From an uncultured Faecalicoccus sp. (GTDB taxonomy: Bacteria; Bacillota_I; Bacilli_A; Erysipelotrichales; Erysipelotrichaceae), in NCBI GenBank assembly GCA_902497095.1, contig CABVDD010000005.1, forward strand, positions 3,888 to 67,887: 64,000 nucleotides of DNA, in the 5' to 3' direction. Numbering within the stretch: the first letter of the stretch is position 1; every line of letters starts with the position of its first letter. Made by a program: the position numbers and the translations under genes. The notes beneath the pieces were generated by a model. It had not been told where the DNA came from. It saw only the letters and a list, made by a program, of their open reading frames with translations, and searched no databases. Shown here piece after piece: positions 1 to 7,133 of this stretch.

Positions 1-9
1 TATGATCGA

Positions 10-270
10 TTAAAGATAATGGCTTCGCCATTGATAATACTCTTCATCTTTTTGGGAAGAATCTGTTTCTTCCCTTTTTTCATAGATTGAAAAAGTCTGC
101 GTTTTAAACAATTCCAAAAAATCATTTTTGTCTAACTTAGCCGTCCATTGTGGTGCTTTTACATAAACTTGCTTATCTTTCATAAATAAAATCAACTGTC
201 CTGGAGAAATTAAAATTTCTCCTTTTTCTAAATACAAATAAGCTTCTTTACTATCTTTTATAAGTTCCAT
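10..270 (-). CDS. Small hypothetical protein, 86 aa
   Basis: I do not recognise the family. The protein is soluble-looking, with no signal peptide or membrane segment; the first 55 residues look like a small beta-rich fold and the tail is charged and Glu/Lys-rich. There is no Shine-Dalgarno before the ATG. Instead an extended -10 lies 6 nt upstream, so the mRNA is probably leaderless. It is transcribed away from nothing obvious and its stop lies near the window edge, so its downstream partner, if any, is not visible. The steady reading frame and promoter suggest a real gene, but the function is unknown. Confidence 0.6.
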   Translation of the reverse strand: MELIKDSKEAYLYLEKGEILISPGQLILFMKDKQVYVKAPQWTAKLDKNDFLELFKTQTFSIYEKREETDSSQKDEEYYQWRSHYL

Positions 271-276
271 ATACTG

Positions 277-285
277 ATTGTATCA
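277..285 (-). promoter_or_regulatory. Extended -10 promoter, predicted leaderless start
   Basis: Reads TGATACAAT on the minus strand and ends exactly 6 nt before the ATG at 270. No ribosome binding site fits between, so transcription should begin at or next to the start codon. Confidence 0.5.
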
Positions 286-324
286 TAGAACAGACAAGAA
301 AAAAGATGTTGTTTATCAACACCT

Positions 325-675
325 TTATACCATGATCGCATCAGCTGCCGTAAAGTCTTCTAATGAATTTTCCTTGACTTGAATACAGATGTAAGTCATA
401 TCAGTGATCGCAAAAAACTGTCTTTTTCCAGCCGGTTTGATTTTGATCCAATCACCTTGTGACAACATAATTTCTTCACCATCAATCAACACTTTACCAT
501 TTCCTTTTTCGATATAGTAAATTTCCTCGTTCTGTTTATGCGCATGTACAAAAGGAACACTTGCACCTGCCGGTAAAAAATTAATACTGATTTCAGCACC
601 TGTCAATCCCATCTTATCATGAAGTTCAACTCGGTCTGACTGTTCTTTTGATACTTTTGTATAGTTCATATACAC
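325..675 (-). CDS. Cupin-domain protein, 116 aa
   Basis: A small single-domain cupin. The segment around residues 38-55 (PFVHAHKQNEEIYYIEKGNG) carries the His-X-His...Glu metal-binding pattern of cupin motif 1, followed by a G(X)5DW-type second strand set. It probably binds a metal and could be a small oxygenase, isomerase or sensor; the sequence does not decide which. A good Shine-Dalgarno (GGAGG) precedes the ATG. It is divergent from an HxlR-type regulator with an operator-like inverted repeat between them, so it is very likely the target of that regulator, which suggests a role in response to an electrophile or redox signal. Confidence 0.85.
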   Translation of the reverse strand: MYMNYTKVSKEQSDRVELHDKMGLTGAEISINFLPAGASVPFVHAHKQNEEIYYIEKGNGKVLIDGEEIMLSQGDWIKIKPAGKRQFFAITDMTYICIQVKENSLEDFTAADAIMV

Positions 676-723
676 CCTCCTTTTTCTTACAGGAATACTA
701 TAAAATGTAATTTGATCAAATAC

Positions 724-753
724 TAGTACGCACTAAAAAGTAACTGCATACTA
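724..753. promoter_or_regulatory. Operator-like inverted repeat between cupin and HxlR genes
   Basis: TAGTACGCA (724-732) and TGCATACTA (745-753) form an inverted repeat with 8 of 9 positions matching and a 12-nt spacer. It sits between the divergent cupin and HxlR starts and just upstream of the HxlR -10, which is where an autoregulating HxlR/YodB-type repressor would bind. Confidence 0.6.
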
Positions 754-764
754 TTTTTTATATG

Positions 765-773
765 TGTTACAAT
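765..773 (+). promoter_or_regulatory. Extended -10 promoter, predicted leaderless start
   Basis: TGTTACAAT ends 6 nt before the ATG at 780. There is no Shine-Dalgarno for this gene, which argues that 780, not the upstream in-frame ATG at 762 (which lies before the -10), is the start codon. Confidence 0.55.
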
Positions 774-779
774 AATGCC

Positions 780-1103
780 ATGAAAACAAAAAATGAATTG
801 CCGGATTGTCCTGTTGCGACTACAGTGTCTTTGATCGGAAGCAAATGGAAACTTTTAATTTTACGCAATTTGATAAAGCGCCCTTGGCGCTTTAATGAAT
901 TGATGCGCTCTTTAGAAGGTATCTCGCAAAAAGTGCTGACAACCAGTTTAAGAGAGCTTCAAAATGATGGAATCATTTACCGAAAAGACTATCATACCAA
1001 TCCACCTAAAGTGGAATATGGAATCACCGATTTAGGATTGCATTTGCAGGAGATTTTAGATCAAATGGCTGCCTTTGGTGATTATTATAAAAGCCAGATA
1101 TAA
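780..1103 (+). CDS. HxlR-family winged-helix transcriptional regulator
   Basis: About 107 aa, the normal size for the family. The typical opening is present: a Cys in the PDCPV segment near residue 8, then IGSKWKLLILRNLI, RPWRFNELMRSL, and the wing region RKDYHTNPPKVEYGITDLG. The N-terminal Cys is the redox-sensing residue in YodB/HypR-type members, so a thiol switch is plausible but not shown. The protein likely binds the inverted repeat at 724-753 and controls itself and the divergent cupin gene. I start it at 780 because of the extended -10 position; an in-frame ATG at 762 would add six residues. Confidence 0.85.
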   Translation: MKTKNELPDCPVATTVSLIGSKWKLLILRNLIKRPWRFNELMRSLEGISQKVLTTSLRELQNDGIIYRKDYHTNPPKVEYGITDLGLHLQEILDQMAAFGDYYKSQI

Positions 1104-1105
1104 AG

Positions 1106-1135
1106 AAAAAAGCTACCTTTTAAAGATAGCTTTTT
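1106..1135. terminator. Bidirectional intrinsic terminator
   Basis: A-tract, stem AAGCTA/TAGCTT around a short loop and a T-tract, placed between the convergent HxlR gene and the rubrerythrin gene. Confidence 0.8.
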
Positions 1136-1153
1136 AAATAACCATTTTTATGA

Positions 1154-1699
1154 TTAATCTAAGTAATATTCTTTTAATACTTGGAAGTAAGCTCTAGGAT
1201 GTGCACATACTGGACAAACTTCTGGAGCTTCTTTTCCTACATGGATATGACCACAATTTAAACAAATCCATACAGTTTCTGTTGGGCTTGTAAAGAAAGT
1301 ATTATCTTCCAATTCTTTTAACATAGCACGATAACGAGCTTCATGATGTTTTTCAATAGCAGCAACGCCTTCCATCTGTGCCGCAATTGTATCAAATCCT
1401 TCTTCTCTAGCTGTAGCTGCCATTTCTTTATACATATCAGTCCACTCATAGTTTTCACCAGCAGCTGCATCTTCCAAGTTTACAGTTGTAGTTGGAACTT
1501 TTCCACCATGAAGTGCTTTAAACCATAATTTCGCATGTTCTTTTTCATTTTTTGAAGTTTCTTCAAAAATGTTCTGAATTTTAACATACCCATCTTTTTT
1601 TGCCTGGGAAGCATAGTACTGATATTTGATGCTTGCCTGACTTTCACCGGCAAAAGCTGCCATTAAATTTTGTTCGGTTTTTGAACCTTTTAATTCCAT
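1154..1699 (-). CDS. rbr: Rubrerythrin
   Basis: 181 aa with the classic two-part layout. The N-terminal ferritin-like four-helix domain (about 1-140) carries the di-iron ligands in [26 protein letters not shown] and [11 protein letters not shown]. The C-terminal rubredoxin domain has WICLNCGH and CPVCAH, giving four Cys for one iron. The enzyme reduces hydrogen peroxide with electrons from a rubredoxin reductase and protects anaerobes from oxygen. A GGAGG Shine-Dalgarno precedes the ATG. It is monocistronic or followed by the pyrophosphatase-fold gene upstream on the same strand. Assignment is secure. Confidence 0.97.
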   Translation of the reverse strand: MELKGSKTEQNLMAAFAGESQASIKYQYYASQAKKDGYVKIQNIFEETSKNEKEHAKLWFKALHGGKVPTTTVNLEDAAAGENYEWTDMYKEMAATAREEGFDTIAAQMEGVAAIEKHHEARYRAMLKELEDNTFFTSPTETVWICLNCGHIHVGKEAPEVCPVCAHPRAYFQVLKEYYLD

Positions 1700-1750
1700 A
1701 ATAGAACCTCCTTATACCTATTCAAAGTATAGCAGTGAAAACCTACTAAA

Positions 1751-2140
1751 TCAATCATTATTCGCCCAATTTGGCGTTTGATCTCCACGTTTAACCAAGA
1801 TGGCTTTTTGAAATTGTGTCTGATTTAAAAACTCTAAAATCTTTAATGTATCTTCATCATCACAACCTACCAAAAGCTTTACTTCACAATCTTTTTTCAA
1901 AATATCTGCACTGATGACTATGGCCCCTACATTTTGTGCAGACATCTTTCCTTTAAAGATGTGAATGGGTTGTGTATCCGTTCCTACAGTATCTTGTAGA
2001 TACCCATAATCAACCGGATAGATCAAATTGGCATATACCGGATGACTGCTTCCCTTTACATGATCAATTTTACATGTACTGCTTAAAAGCAGTGTATCCA
2101 TCTTCTGCCAAAAATACACGTTGTTTTCAAGTTGTTCCAT
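1751..2140 (-). CDS. Divergent inorganic pyrophosphatase-fold protein
   Basis: 129 aa. The segment YPVDYGYLQDTVGTD aligns by eye with the YPvdYGYleDTvggDGdpiDv core of family I soluble pyrophosphatases. However, the acidic residues that bind the metals are mostly lost: the usual DGDPxDV stretch reads TDTQPIHIF here. The protein is also shorter than the usual 170-190 aa. It may still bind a phosphate-containing ligand, but classical pyrophosphatase activity is doubtful. AAGGAG lies about 10 nt before the ATG. It is followed upstream by the thioredoxin-like lipoprotein and glycerate kinase genes on the same strand, possibly one transcript. Confidence 0.65.
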   Translation of the reverse strand: MEQLENNVYFWQKMDTLLLSSTCKIDHVKGSSHPVYANLIYPVDYGYLQDTVGTDTQPIHIFKGKMSAQNVGAIVISADILKKDCEVKLLVGCDDEDTLKILEFLNQTQFQKAILVKRGDQTPNWANND

Positions 2141-2176
2141 TTTAAAGCACTCCTTCTACCTATTCCTTTTATACTT

Positions 2177-2689
2177 TTATTGCGCTTGACCACTTTTGAC
2201 AAATGTCCAAAACTCCTGTGATTCTGCTTTATTAAAATCAATGGTTGAATCCACATCCCACAGCGAAACCTCATGCGTCAGATCATTATAACCGATGCCA
2301 GCTTTTACAGCCTTACCATCTTCAATAATGTAAAGACTTGGGGTATATAAAAAATAAGGCGCCATATCCAATAAGATTTGACCATCTTCCGTTGTGGTTA
2401 TTAATGTCATATCTTCTTCTTTTTCTCGTTTTAAATCAAAGTCTGTACTATCCAATTTATAAAGTACAAGTCCTGCATGCTCTGCTTTGGTTTCTTCGAT
2501 GTAAGCATCTAATGCCTCGCAATAACTGCATCCTTCTCGCTCTACGATAACTACAAAATCTTCTTTATCATCCAATTTTTCTTGTAATTGCTTTGCGCTG
2601 ATTTCCACTTCCTGAAAAGCTTCAGGTGAACTACACCCGCTAAGCAACATCATAAAACATAAACTTAAACATGAAAGGAATTTCTTCAA
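2177..2689 (-). CDS. Thioredoxin-like lipoprotein
   Basis: 170 aa. Residues 1-19 form a lipoprotein signal peptide with lipobox LLSGC, so the mature protein should be anchored outside the membrane by Cys19. A thioredoxin-like fold follows, with the active-site pattern EGCSYCEAL (CXXC) near residues 54-57, like PedC/Trx-type extracellular thiol proteins. The start is TTG; AGGTG lies about 9 nt upstream and no better ATG is in frame. It is 19 nt downstream of glycerate kinase on the same strand. The partner is not visible. Confidence 0.75.
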   Translation of the reverse strand: MKKFLSCLSLCFMMLLSGCSSPEAFQEVEISAKQLQEKLDDKEDFVVIVEREGCSYCEALDAYIEETKAEHAGLVLYKLDSTDFDLKREKEEDMTLITTTEDGQILLDMAPYFLYTPSLYIIEDGKAVKAGIGYNDLTHEVSLWDVDSTIDFNKAESQEFWTFVKSGQAQ

Positions 2690-2707
2690 ATTTCTTCACC
2701 TATCCTT

Positions 2708-3847
2708 TTATTTCATTTTTGAAATCGCATCAATTGTTTTTGTAATGGAATATGCCAAGTTTTCTAATTTTTGCGGGCCTGTTTTAAGCGCTGTCATAAA
2801 ATCCATGGCTCGATCCGCACTAGAAAATACGCCGGAAAAACCTGCATCATACAAATCCATATAACCAATACCCAAAGCACCACTCAAGCAAAAAACTGGT
2901 TTATGATATTTTTTGGCCAATTGACCTACGCCATATGGAACCTTGCCATACAATGTCTGATGATCGCTTTGTCCTTCACCAGTAATCACGATATCACTTT
3001 GTGCTATCACATCTTCTAAGTGATATTCCTGCATACACAACTCAATTCCCGGTACCATTTTTGCCTGTAAAAGCCCTGTTAAAACAGCTCCAATACCGCC
3101 AGAAGAGCCAGAACCTTCATATTGATTTATATCTACGTGAAAAAATTCATAGATCTTATCCCGATAATGCCGCATAGCTTGATCAACGGATTCTAACTGT
3201 GTAGGATATAATCCTTTTTGTTTTCCAAACGTATAAGCCGATCCTTGTTTTCCTAACAAGTGATTTTTAACATCGACCGCAATCTGTATTTCTACATCTT
3301 TCCAGTCCACAAAATTACGCTTATCAATATAATCAACTTGTCCCAAACTATAAATACCGGCACGCAATCGTCGATGTGACGCATCAAAAAAATGTAGCCC
3401 CAACTCCTGCAGCATACCCATGCCGCCATCTGTCGTACTTGTACCACCTATTCCTAATAAGATCTTTTTATATCCTTTTGCGACTGCATCTTTTAATAAA
3501 AGTCCTACGCCTCGGCTGTTAGCAATCATTGGATTTCGCTTATCTCTTTCCACCATATTTAGACCAATACAACTAGCCACTTCCATAATGGCCATATGTT
3601 GCTCAGGTACGATACCATAAGTGACTTCAATCGTCTTTCCATATGCATCCAAAACTTGTGCCGAAGTTGTATCACCATGATATATATTTCGAAAAATTTC
3701 AGCGGTTCCTTCGCCTCCGTCACACATAGGAAATTCATATACAATATGTGTTTCATTAGCACCTTGAATTCCGGAACGAATACATTTGCAAACTTGTACC
3801 GAAGACATGCAGCCTTTAAAAGAATCACATGCAACTACAAATTTCAT
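2708..3847 (-). CDS. glxK: Glycerate 2-kinase
   Basis: 379 aa, the full length of the GlxK/GarK family. Recognisable segments are ACDSFKGCMSS at the start, EFPMCDGGEGTAEI, GIGGTSTTDGGMGMLQELG, GSGSSGGIGA and DIVITGEGQSD. It phosphorylates D-glycerate with ATP to 2-phosphoglycerate and feeds glycolysis. There is no Shine-Dalgarno; an extended -10 ends 6 nt before the ATG, so the mRNA is likely leaderless. It is divergent from coaBC across a 192-nt gap containing an AT-rich inverted repeat. Confidence 0.95.
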   Translation of the reverse strand: MKFVVACDSFKGCMSSVQVCKCIRSGIQGANETHIVYEFPMCDGGEGTAEIFRNIYHGDTTSAQVLDAYGKTIEVTYGIVPEQHMAIMEVASCIGLNMVERDKRNPMIANSRGVGLLLKDAVAKGYKKILLGIGGTSTTDGGMGMLQELGLHFFDASHRRLRAGIYSLGQVDYIDKRNFVDWKDVEIQIAVDVKNHLLGKQGSAYTFGKQKGLYPTQLESVDQAMRHYRDKIYEFFHVDINQYEGSGSSGGIGAVLTGLLQAKMVPGIELCMQEYHLEDVIAQSDIVITGEGQSDHQTLYGKVPYGVGQLAKKYHKPVFCLSGALGIGYMDLYDAGFSGVFSSADRAMDFMTALKTGPQKLENLAYSITKTIDAISKMK

Positions 3848-3853
3848 ATATTC

Positions 3854-3862
3854 ATTCTAACA
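3854..3862 (-). promoter_or_regulatory. Extended -10 promoter, predicted leaderless start of glxK
   Basis: TGTTAGAAT on the minus strand, 6 nt before the glxK ATG at 3847. Confidence 0.55.
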
Positions 3863-3916
3863 TACTTTACATCGAATGCATGAAAAAACAAACCCTTTAT
3901 CTTTCTTTTTTTTCAT

Positions 3917-3938
3917 AATTTTCATTTTTATGAAAATT
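3917..3938. promoter_or_regulatory. AT-rich inverted repeat between glxK and coaBC
   Basis: AATTTTCAT and ATGAAAATT (9 bp, perfect) around TTTT. It is neither followed by a clear T-run nor close to a stop codon, so an operator is more likely than a terminator. No regulator can be assigned. Confidence 0.35.
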
Positions 3939-4000
3939 GTTCAGTCGTATCATTTTGTGAAAAAAAAACACAAAAAGAAGATTTTCATGTCCCTAAAACG

Positions 4001-4009
4001 TGATATAAT
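4001..4009 (+). promoter_or_regulatory. Extended -10 promoter of coaBC
   Basis: TGATATAAT, about 30 nt upstream of the coaBC ATG. Unlike the leaderless genes nearby, coaBC has its own AAAGGA ribosome binding site. Confidence 0.6.
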
Positions 4010-4039
4010 CTGAATATTGAAAATCGAAAGGAATTCTCT

Positions 4040-5242
4040 ATGAAAAAACATATATTGATTGGTGTAACTGGAGGCATCGCCGCTTATAAGGCCTGTGATC
4101 TTGTCAGCCAGCTTAAAAAACAAGATATGGAAATTCGTGTAATGATGACTCGTCATGCGGCAGAATTTGTTTCGCCTTTGACGTTTACGACACTTTCTTC
4201 GCATAAATGTGAAGTGGATCTTTTTGATCCTTCCAATCCAGATCCGATTGCTCATATTAGTTTGGCAAAATGGGCAGATCTAGTACTTTTAGTTCCTTGT
4301 ACGGCCAATGTCTTAGCTAAAGTGGTACATGGAATCAGCGATGATCTTGTCTCAACTACTTTTTTGGCATGCACTTGTCCAAAGTGGATCGCGCCAGCTA
4401 TGAATGTTCATATGTATGAAAATCCTGTCACTCAAAACAATTTAAAACTTGCCAAAAAGTTAGGATACAAGATTATAGAACCTGTTGTGGGTCATCTGGC
4501 ATGTGATGATACCGGAAAAGGAAAACTAGCCGATATTACAACCATAAAAGATTTAATCGTACAATCTTTTCAACAAGACAAACCATTAGCCGGCAAAAAA
4601 GTTCTTATTACGGCAGGACCGACACAGGAAGCTATTGATCCCGTGCGTTTTATATCCAACCATTCCAGCGGCAAACAAGGTTATGCCATTGCCAAAGCCG
4701 CCAAAGAAATGGGAGCTGATGTTACACTGGTTTCCGGCCCTGTTTCTCTATCTCCGATTGAAAACATTCATATGATTCATGTCACTAGTGCCTTAGACAT
4801 GTTTGAAGTAATGAAACAGGAAAGTATGCATGCCGATTATATTATCATGGCTGCCGCTGTAGCAGATTATCGTCCTGCCAGCATCGCCACTGATAAAATT
4901 AAAAAATCAAAAGAAGATACACAGATTGAAATGGTTGCCAACCCTGATATATTAGCTTGGATCGGACAACATAAACAAAAAAATCAAGTAGTTTGTGGTT
5001 TTGCGATGGAAACCAAAGACTTAGATAAAAACGCGCAAGATAAATGTATTCGAAAAAACTGTGATTTACTAATTGCCAATAACTTAAAAGTAGAAGGTGC
5101 TGGTTTTCAAACAGATACAAACATCGTTACGCTCGTTTGTGAAAATAAACTAGAACATTTACCAAAATGTACTAAAGAAGAATTAGGATTTTTGATTTTA
5201 CAGAAAATGAAAGAAATTGAAGAAGGGAAATCTTTATGTTAG
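4040..5242 (+). CDS. coaBC: Bifunctional phosphopantothenoylcysteine decarboxylase / phosphopantothenate-cysteine ligase
   Basis: 400 aa, a normal full-length CoaBC. The N-terminal flavoprotein half (CoaC, about 1-185) has GVTGGIAAYKACDL and PAMNVHMYENP, the PAMNxxM motif of the decarboxylase. The C-terminal ligase half (CoaB, about 190-400) opens with KKVLITAGPTQEAIDPVR and has SNHSSGKQGYAIA for nucleotide binding. Together they convert 4-phosphopantothenate to 4-phosphopantetheine in CoA synthesis. Its last bases overlap the start of coaX, so the two are translationally coupled; this joins steps one, two and three of CoA synthesis in one operon. Confidence 0.97.
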   Translation: MKKHILIGVTGGIAAYKACDLVSQLKKQDMEIRVMMTRHAAEFVSPLTFTTLSSHKCEVDLFDPSNPDPIAHISLAKWADLVLLVPCTANVLAKVVHGISDDLVSTTFLACTCPKWIAPAMNVHMYENPVTQNNLKLAKKLGYKIIEPVVGHLACDDTGKGKLADITTIKDLIVQSFQQDKPLAGKKVLITAGPTQEAIDPVRFISNHSSGKQGYAIAKAAKEMGADVTLVSGPVSLSPIENIHMIHVTSALDMFEVMKQESMHADYIIMAAAVADYRPASIATDKIKKSKEDTQIEMVANPDILAWIGQHKQKNQVVCGFAMETKDLDKNAQDKCIRKNCDLLIANNLKVEGAGFQTDTNIVTLVCENKLEHLPKCTKEELGFLILQKMKEIEEGKSLC

Positions 5243-6009
5243 TCGCCATTGATATTGGAAATACAAACATCACTATTGGTATATTTGATCAAAATACTTT
5301 GATTGGAAATTACCGCCTGACTACCAAAGTTCGTCGTACAAGTGATGAATATGGATTTATGTTAAAGACATTTCTAGATAATTCCAAAGTATATAAAGAA
5401 GATATCGAAGATGTTATCGTATCCAGCGTTGTTCCCAAAGTTATGCACTCCTTTCAAAATGGAATCGTCAAATTTTTAGGAATCGAGCCTTTGATTGTAC
5501 GACCCGGCATTAAAAGCGGTATTAGTGTGCAATTGGAAAACCCAAAAAGCGTTGGTTCGGATCGTATTGCCGATTGCGCCGGTGCCTATTTTGAATATGG
5601 CGGTCCTGTGTTAGTCATCGATTTTGGCACCGCAACAACGTATGACTATGTAGATGAAAACGGTTGTTTTAAAGCCGGATCTATCAGCGTCGGCATCGAA
5701 ACAGGAGCCAATGCCCTATGGACACAAACCGCACAACTTCCGGAAATTGAAATAAAAAGACCAACTACGATCTTAGCCAAAAACACAAAGGCCGAGATGC
5801 AAGGTGGAATCTTTTATCAATATTTAGGTGGCGTTGAATATACTATTAAACAATATAGAAAAGAATTAGGAAAAGATTTCAAAGTCATCGCCACAGGTGG
5901 ATTAGGTCGTGTAGTATGTTCCCACATTCCTTTGATCGATGTATACGATCCAAACCTCATCTTTAAAGGCCTAAAAATCATTTATGATAAAAACAAGGAG
6001 TCTGACTAA
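5236..6009 (+). CDS. coaX: Type III pantothenate kinase
   Basis: 257 aa. CoaX motifs are present: AIDIGNTNITIGIFD at the N-terminus (phosphate binding), GSDRIADCAGAY in the middle and VIDFGTATTYDYV for the catalytic Asp region, plus ATGGLG near the C-terminus. It phosphorylates pantothenate and, unlike types I and II, is not fed back by CoA and needs a monovalent cation. GAAGGGAAA upstream serves as ribosome binding site within the coaBC end; the genes overlap by 7 nt. The product feeds the CoaBC protein encoded just upstream. Confidence 0.97.
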   Translation: MLVAIDIGNTNITIGIFDQNTLIGNYRLTTKVRRTSDEYGFMLKTFLDNSKVYKEDIEDVIVSSVVPKVMHSFQNGIVKFLGIEPLIVRPGIKSGISVQLENPKSVGSDRIADCAGAYFEYGGPVLVIDFGTATTYDYVDENGCFKAGSISVGIETGANALWTQTAQLPEIEIKRPTTILAKNTKAEMQGGIFYQYLGGVEYTIKQYRKELGKDFKVIATGGLGRVVCSHIPLIDVYDPNLIFKGLKIIYDKNKESD

Positions 6010-6025
6010 ACTCCTTGTTTTATTT
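5991..6025 (+). terminator. Intrinsic terminator of coaBC-coaX
   Basis: AAACAAGGAG and CTCCTTGTTT form a perfect 10-bp stem followed by TATTTTAT. The coaX stop codon lies in the loop. Confidence 0.85.
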
Positions 6026-6239
6026 TATACGAATCGAACAATCATCAAATTAAATATTATATATACCTATTCCAGTTCCGAATTAGTAACCCCTCTTTTT
6101 TTATTGATCATCAATCTTCAAATTTTCCATAGTAAATAACGCTTTCAACTTAATACTTCTTCGACAAGTCGTTAAAAACAAAAGGTAAAACATATATTTT
6201 CGATGTATTATACTTATTTAGTAGCTTATATAACTTTAA
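6026..6239. other. Non-coding gap
   Basis: About 210 nt of AT-rich sequence between convergent genes. I see no ORF, repeat or promoter that I would defend. Confidence 0.5.
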
Positions 6240-6276
6240 AAGAAGCTTGCTGCCTATTTTGACAACAAGCCTTTTG
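6240..6276 (-). terminator. Intrinsic terminator downstream of the minus-strand recG cluster
   Basis: GGCTTGTTG pairs with CAGCAAGCTT (with G-T pairs) and is followed by CTTTT on the minus strand, directly after the stop of the 6279-7124 gene. Confidence 0.65.
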
Positions 6277-6278
6277 TT

Positions 6279-7124
6279 CTATTCATCTTCTGTATCTTCT
6301 TGTGGTGTCTCTGTATCCTGGGATGGTTGTGTTTCAATAATCTGTTCAATCTGATATTGCTTACCAAATACACGTTGTACATATTCACTGAAACTTTGAT
6401 TTTGGATTTCCTGCTCACTCATATAAGCACGCTCACCAAAAATATCTTGTGTTTGTACTTGATTACCATCATTGATTTCCGGTACACAAACTAAGTAATA
6501 CAACGTCTTTGTCTGATCCTTCCAAACAAAATCCAATCGGCAAATCTGGATAATACGATCAGTTGCTTCTGAAGTATTTGATTTCAAAAAAGCGGCGTAA
6601 CTAACTTGCAGGTTCTCTAATTGCCAATTCTCATCTACTGTAGAATCATTTAACTCTAAGATTTCCTGAGAGTGATCTTGTACATAAGATCGTCCTGCTT
6701 CTAAGACTTCTTCTAAATAAGCAGAGTCTATCTCACTTAAAGAAGTATAACGATCTTGTAATCCTTCTACGGTTAATTCTGTTGTCGTATTCGTGATTTG
6801 ATAATGATAACGCTGAGCTAAATTTTCATCATACGTTGCGGTAATTGTGACAACTTCGCCATTTGAAAGATCGTGGTTAGGTGTTACTTCAAAATCTACC
6901 GTATCCAGGAATTCCTGCATTCTTTGATTTAAATCTTCTTTTCTGGCGCTTACTTCAACGGTAGCCATACCGTTTTCTCCTGTATAAGAGACTTTGATAT
7001 TTTCAGTAATATCGATTTCAACAGTTCGTAAAAAAAAGAAATAGGCCATACTGATCAAAATAAGTCCCATGGTAATAATTGAGACAAAATAAATGACCTT
7101 ATCTTTGATCTTTTCTTGTTCCAT
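6279..7124 (-). CDS. Single-pass membrane protein with extracytoplasmic domain, unknown function
   Basis: 281 aa. Residues 11-32 form one strong membrane segment (VIYFVSIITMGLILISMAYF), with a short Lys/Glu-rich cytoplasmic start, so about 245 residues lie outside. The outer part starts with two beta-rich segments (about 35-130), then a helical/mixed region, and ends in a Thr/Glu/Asp tail. The layout resembles the TcaA/YvbJ-type proteins of Firmicutes, but I cannot confirm homology. It lies 10 nt downstream of recG and is the last gene before a terminator, so it is probably cotranscribed with recG without an obvious functional link. Confidence 0.65.
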   Translation of the reverse strand: MEQEKIKDKVIYFVSIITMGLILISMAYFFFLRTVEIDITENIKVSYTGENGMATVEVSARKEDLNQRMQEFLDTVDFEVTPNHDLSNGEVVTITATYDENLAQRYHYQITNTTTELTVEGLQDRYTSLSEIDSAYLEEVLEAGRSYVQDHSQEILELNDSTVDENWQLENLQVSYAAFLKSNTSEATDRIIQICRLDFVWKDQTKTLYYLVCVPEINDGNQVQTQDIFGERAYMSEQEIQNQSFSEYVQRVFGKQYQIEQIIETQPSQDTETPQEDTEDE

Positions 7125-7133
7125 ATGGATATT

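Noticed and set aside
5236..5242. Frameshift between coaBC and coaX
   Set aside because: The short overlap is normal translational coupling; both proteins are full length.
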